64,000 bases of DNA from Microvelia longipes (lineage: Eukaryota; Arthropoda; Insecta; Hemiptera; Veliidae). Position 1 is the stretch's first letter. Every line of letters starts with the position of its first letter. Under the pieces are notes generated by a model. That model searched no databases, was not told where the DNA came from, and saw only the letters and a list, made by a program, of their open reading frames with translations. Where the stretch lies: NCBI GenBank assembly GCA_018340805.1, contig JACMZG010001908.1:40647627-40711626 (forward strand), in the 5' to 3' direction. The position numbers and the translations under genes were made by a program. Of this stretch, positions 58,946 through 64,000 are shown one piece after another.

Positions 58946-60385
58946 ATTAGCTATGTTTGATTTTTTTCTAGAAATCTTAAGATTTTTCTCTTATTTGTTA
59001 CTTATAAGAAATAAATTATAATTTATTTCTCCTCACAGAAGTTAATTTCTGTGCCAAATATCAATTTAATGGAATCAACCACTAGGCATACTGACACATC
59101 AATTGTTTTTTGTCTATTAGTAATTTTTTATTAATTATAATGAATTATTATTTCTGCAAAAGATTGAAGAGAGAAACTAGAAATACATGGCTATTGTTAT
59201 GTAAGTCATTAATGAAGGTATAATTAAATTAATTCATAAATTTTATAATAAGTAATTTATTTTATTAAATAACATGGATTTATGTCATATAATAAAAATA
59301 TTTGTTTTAGAGTTATTATTTTTTACATAAGTACCGTAACAGCTAATTGTTAGCCATTTTTCACTCCATACTCAAAGATAAGTTAACTAAGTTAGTTAAC
59401 TTACTTCGTCAACCTTCTGTCTCACTAGTTCACAAGAAAGGCTTCTTTTTCATCTTTATCGTTTTTTGTCTCTGAAGACAAATCTAATTTTCAAACACAG
59501 TGACTTTTTTGAAAGTCGCAGCTTTTGAAAATTAGTATTTTGCTGAACAATGACTTTTTAATAGTCATTTGTGTTAGCCCGTTAAAATGGTTTGAAATGA
59601 TCTATCTATGGTTTAAATTATAGCTTGTAAAGGTACTTAAGCCAAATGCAGCTTGATGATTTTTGGATTTAATATGCAAGTATATCGTCAGGGACTAACT
59701 TAAAGTTTACTAGAACTTAATACTTAATAGGCATTAATTGAAATTTTTTATTATCGGTTCACAAGGTCCACCGTTGGAATGTATCTTGCTCCTGCTTGCA
59801 TAACGTCTTCTAGCCAGACAATACAGATCAGACATTAAATTTTTCGCTTTCATTGAAAAATCCAGAGGTAATATATAACACATTAAATATCAAACTAAAA
59901 ACTATATTATGAAGTGTAATAAAAACAATGAATCATCAGAAAAATTATTTAATAAAACTGTGCGATGTCTAGAATAGATAGTATTGAAACAAATATCTTC
60001 CTTATTGGCAGTTGGAGTATGATGCGGTAAACCAAACAGTCTGATAAACAGTTGTTTCCTGCTAACAGCTTGTTTATTAGGCATTGTTTATGTTTCCAAG
60101 GCACAAGGCCAACAGTTTAATAACCGTTATTGCTTTATACCATCTTTTCTTACATGTTATTTCATTAATGATCTACGGATAGGTTATTATAAAATAAGCA
60201 AAAGAACACAACTTGTAAATAAATTAATAGTAATATGTAGTTGATTAAATTTTGTGCAGCAAAATTCTTAAGTTGCAAATTTTATTTCTAAAATACATGG
60301 GAATACATATCATGTATATACTAGTATAACAAGGTGATGTGTCAATGCTTTTTACGAGTTCAATGGTGTTTTTTTTAATTTCGCC
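58946..60385. other. Non-coding AT-rich region
   Basis: No exon recognised. A hairpin at about 59489-59535 (CTAATTTTCAAA/TTTTGAAAATTAG) and a near-palindrome around 59377-59400 (AAGTTAACTAAGTTAGTTAA). Confidence 0.4.
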
Positions 60386-60387
60386 AT

Positions 60388-60555
<168 letters not shown>

Positions 60556-61595
60556 TTCTTACCTCATAAGCTCATTTTTTCTTTGAAAATTTGCTAAAAA
60601 TATTTAATTTTCAACAGAAAAGACAATAATATAATACTTTTAAATAATGAGAAATGAGAAAGGTTAAGTTGCAAGAAGACTATACAAGTAATTTCATCAA
60701 TATTACTTGGTATTGTTGTAAACGATTTTGTTACTTGTGAGTTTTGTCAATTATTATTTTATTGAATTGAATTATTTTTTGTCTACATTTTTTCTATCAG
60801 CTTATCCTTTAAAGTGCAGATTAACTTTTGTACCTCAATATATTGTTATGTAATACATTTCAGTTTTATATTTCGTTTGTTTTTAGAAGTTCATAATAAT
60901 CGAAAAACATAAAATGATTAAATACAATTTAGCTTTATTGTGTAATAAAACAATTTAATTAAAAACAGCGATAAAATAGCTTTTTATTTTTGTACTCATG
61001 GCGTAGCCAGGGGGGTCAGGGGGGGGCCTGGGCCCCCCCCTAGCCGAGCAGGGTTGTTGCAAAAATTATATAAAAACTAGGGTTTAGGCAAGGGAAAAAC
61101 ATTTTTTTTATAAAATTAATTTAAATTTTAATTTTATAAAAATAATTAATTATTTAATTGTTATTTATAATAATTTAGAGCTTAAAGGTAGCTTTTGTTT
61201 TAAAAATTAAATTTGTTTTTTTTAGTTCGACATATTAACTTTGTGGTTTTATTATTATTAAATAAAAACTATATTTAGTTCAGTTCAGTTCAATAATAAT
61301 TTGTATTTTGTTTTAGGGGATTGTTTTTTGTCTTTCATTAAGACTATTTAAAAAAAATGTTTTGATTTGTCCTCTAAGAGCTTTGTTTTTAGCGAATTTC
61401 CTTTGGGAATAAAATTCGCTAATGGGATAGGCATCAGTTTCTTGTAAAAACACTATCTTTCGAACGGATTAATATTTTTTAATCAAACTTGGTACAAAAT
61501 CAACCTTCGGGAGGACACGAACCCTATTGAAAACAAGGTTTTTGTAACATCATTAACCCAGTTTGCTGAGTCAGCAAAATTTTCAAAAAATCAGC
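60556..61595. other. Non-coding; transposable-element end-like motif at 61000
   Basis: At 61000-61052, CATGGCGTAGCCAGGGGGGT followed by G and C runs resembles the GGCGTAGCCAGG termini common on animal DNA transposons. 61385-61470 shares wording with 38030-38065. No gene. Confidence 0.35.
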
Positions 61596-61599
61596 AAAA

Positions 61600-62160
61600 T
61601 TCAGGGTTAATATTTTTCGCCGCAAAAAAGGTCAATGTATAAGTTTTTTGAGACGCTGAATCAAATAAAACCGGTCCGAAGTCAATGCAACCACTCTAAA
61701 TGACCAAAAAGTCGAAAAACCATTATAAATTACCGGAAACCAAAATTTAGGTCGATAAAAAATAAATAAATTTCCAGTAGGGTGTCGTTTTCTATGTATT
61801 TTTAGGCACTGAATCGATTGAAACCAGTCTGAAGTCAATACGACCACTCTAAATGACCAAAAAGTCGAAAAAGCACAAAAAATTACTGAAAACCAAAATT
61901 ACGGCTGATGAACAAAAAAATTTGGGTAGGGTATCGTTTTCTATGTATTTTTGGGCGTCGAATCGAATAAATTCGGTGTGAAGTCGATACGGCCACTCTA
62001 AGTGACCAAAAAGTCAAAAAACTGTGGTTAATGCAGGAAAACCTAAATATTGGACCCTAAATAACATGTTTCAAGTGGGGAGTCGTTTTTCATGTTTTTT
62101 GGGTCTGTGTGTTGAATGGCAGTGGTCCGGAGTCGATACAATTACTCAAACTCTCTCCTA
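61600..62160. repeat. Degenerate tandem repeat, about 150-bp unit, nearly four copies
   Basis: CACTGAATCGATTGAAACC, AGTCTGAAGTCAATACGACC, ACTCTAAATGACCAAAAAGT recur at about 61653, 61808, 61956 and 62110, with GGGTGTCGTTTTCTATGTAT between units. Divergence grows towards the right. The - strand frame across it is incidental. Confidence 0.85.
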
Positions 62161-62239
62161 CACTGAGAAAAATTTCTGGCATCTCACAATGAAAAAACAT
62201 TGGGTTTAACCTGAATTTCTAGAAAAACCAAGGACGACT

Positions 62240-62760
62240 AAACGTTTGCTGGGTCTGCTAAATGAAAATAGTTAGGAGAGTTTATAGGATTTGTCTAAAC
62301 TGTTCAGTTGGGGGGTTAGTAGTTATGACTATGCATTTATTGAAATTCTAGTGATCTTAACTATAAATAGTTGGTGATTATTACTGATGTAACTGATTTT
62401 TCAGTTACCCCCAACTCTCTGTTTAGTTAGACCCAGTAAAATTTTACTCCAATATGGACTTTTCTGGTTAAGTGCAAATTATATATTTAGTTGGTCCCAA
62501 CGTAATAGTAACTAAACTACTATAACTTCTAGTTGCCCCATTAACCTTCTGGTAGTTTATACTGTAATTTTTTGCTACTACCATTACTTTCTGGTAAGTC
62601 CTACTACTTTCTGGTATGTTTTACTATACTTTCTGGTTACTACTACTTCTATTGCAGTAGGATCTGGTATACTTTTGGTAGATTCTACTACACTATAGTA
62701 GAGATCTCCTAGAGTATTACTATACATTGTAGTTGCCTTTACTAATTTGCCAGTAGACCC
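62240..62760. repeat. Degenerate TTCTGGTA / TACTACT-rich low-complexity tract
   Basis: Dense, irregular TACTACTTTCTGGTA-type words, especially 62520-62720. It may be a decayed short-period satellite. Confidence 0.5.
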
Positions 62761-62985
62761 TTCATTTTAGTAGTGCCAGATGTGCACTTAGTTTTTTTTA
62801 GTTTAGTGGCTTATCGTTGACTATTGATTAATGTTTATATTTAACATAGAATAACTGAAACAAATATCACAAATATCTATACATGGAACAAATGTACGCA
62901 TATTCTTTGTTAAATATAAACATTAATTAATAATCATAAACACTTAGCTACAAACTAAGTGCACATCTGACACTAGTAAAATGAA
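62761..62985. repeat. Fold-back, about 90-bp arms
   Basis: Left arm 62761-62853 (CCAGATGTGCACTTAGTTT, GATTAATGTTTATATTTAAC) is mirrored at 62899-62985 with moderate divergence and a 45-bp loop. Confidence 0.8.
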
Positions 62986-63235
62986 ATAGTGCAGGTGTTA
63001 GGAAAATAGTAAATAAAAATATACAATATTCCAAGTCCATGGAGGTGTTTTTGTAACTTTTATAATATATTAAAAAACAGAACTGTTATTACATCAAATT
63101 TTTATTAAAAATTGAAAAAGAACATTACACAAATATATCATACGGAAAATTATGCAATTATCAAAAGATCATCATTAAAAAAATACAAAATATATAAACA
63201 AGTACAATTAACTTAAATGAATGCAGTGAATGAAT

Positions 63236-63535
63236 CGTTTGACATAATCGAATAAAACCTATTATACTTTGCTTGTGTAAAGGGAACTTCGTTTTGATGG
63301 TGTAGTTAACATCAGGTGTAGGCTAAATGAAATGTCTTGTATTCATCTCTAGAATCCAAAATGTGCAATAAAACACTTCCAATTTACTTTTTACATTTTC
63401 CCAAAAACCTGTACAAAACGAAGTTCCCTTTCCTAAAGAAAAGTACCCCAGGTTTCATTAAATTATGTCAAACGGTTCAAAATTTAAGGAGGAGAGGGGG
63501 AGACTTTTGGACCACCCTGTATATCATGACATTCA
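63236..63535. mobile_element. Fold-back / TIR-like element, 61-bp arms
   Basis: 63236-63296 (CGTTTGACATAATCGAATAA, AAAGGGAACTTCGTTTTG) is mirrored at 63414-63474 at about 75-80% identity. Just beyond, TTTTGGACCACCCTGTATAT (about 63513-63532) reads in reverse as ACAGGGTGGTCCAAAA, wording common at ends of insect DNA transposons. The open frame over it is incidental. Confidence 0.55.
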
Positions 63536-64000
63536 TATTTATTGACTTAATTAAATTAATTAAGTTAATAAATATGATATTTTATAACAATAATTTTAAT
63601 AATATGCCATATTTACAATTATATCTTTACTATTACAATTATTATCTTTGTTCACATAAAAACCACTTCACAGCTCAATCAACGAAAACGCACAAAAAAT
63701 GTTACAATTAAAATTAAAACACTTAAATTGCAATATTGAATATAGGAGTTCATGAAGACGATATGCACACGACGCAGCTAGAAACCGGAATGGTTCTGGG
63801 GGTACGCATCTCGTCTATTCCCATGCTGGGGTGGGGAGTCAGATATTACCTCTAACAAGCCTACCATTGGATTCCACTAAACACTTGTCTTTTCAATGAA
63901 ATGTTCTGTTACATCCTTCTAAATTGTTTTAAGTCTACCAGAACACGTACGATTCCAGAATTTCTAGTAGACACTACCTGCCTTTACAATTTTTCTTGAC
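63536..64000. other. Non-coding; GC-richer tail of the window
   Basis: 63750-63870 is GC-richer (GGTTCTGGGGGTACGCATCT, GCTGGGGTGGGGAGTCAG) and looks repeat-derived but is not assigned. Confidence 0.35.

Noticed and set aside
63337..63711. 124-codon open frame, + strand
   Set aside because: It crosses the arm of the 63.2-63.5 kb inverted repeat and the transposon-like end. Product is rich in Asn/Tyr/Leu with no family resemblance.

Overview
The window looks like nuclear DNA from an AT-rich animal genome, most likely an insect. The two recognisable host genes read as animal orthologues, there is a mariner relic, an RNase H-bearing non-LTR retrotransposon and many AT/AC microsatellites, and no bacterial gene layout is present. 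I cannot name the species.

Host genes are concentrated in the first 9 kb. The 3' half of METTL17 (mitoribosome assembly factor of the Rsm22 family) runs on the + strand as six exons (2456-6007); every splice junction keeps phase. Its 5' exons lie left of the window. ALKBH8 (tRNA wobble-uridine hydroxylase/methyltransferase) follows convergently as one uninterrupted 603-codon frame (8837-7026, - strand). A third gene is represented by a single exon at 26846-26928, + strand, carrying a signal-peptide-like core. I found no other convincing coding exon from 9 to 64 kb; that part is intron and/or intergenic DNA filled with repeats.

Repeats: a broken RNase H non-LTR element at the left edge (3-1231) runs into a 0.7 kb TGTA-type microsatellite. 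A dispersed family present in at least a dozen full or partial copies (for example 2660-3350, 18600-19105, 28480-29270, 29940-30745, 39475-39895, 50340-50640, 51640-52145) has a segment closely resembling 5S rRNA across its internal promoter and ends in a GTACCCGATTTT-like tail. A 60-bp motif in its tail has apparently expanded into a roughly tenfold minisatellite at 20150-20880. A short TIR element family occurs at 8913-9842 (directly upstream of ALKBH8) and 35473-35661.

The most striking property is the number of fold-back structures (sequence followed by its own reverse complement) built from unrelated sequences: twin perfect palindromes at 11169-11298, 265-bp arms at 16828-17507, nested arms at 33685-34086, a cluster at 35369-35940, identical 208-bp arms at 40221-41090, a mariner 5' end folded on itself at 57761-58546, and others at 31722-31829, 32503-32779, 62761-62985 and 63236-63474. 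They could be template-switch products, sources of hairpin RNA, or partly assembly artefacts; the sequence alone does not decide.
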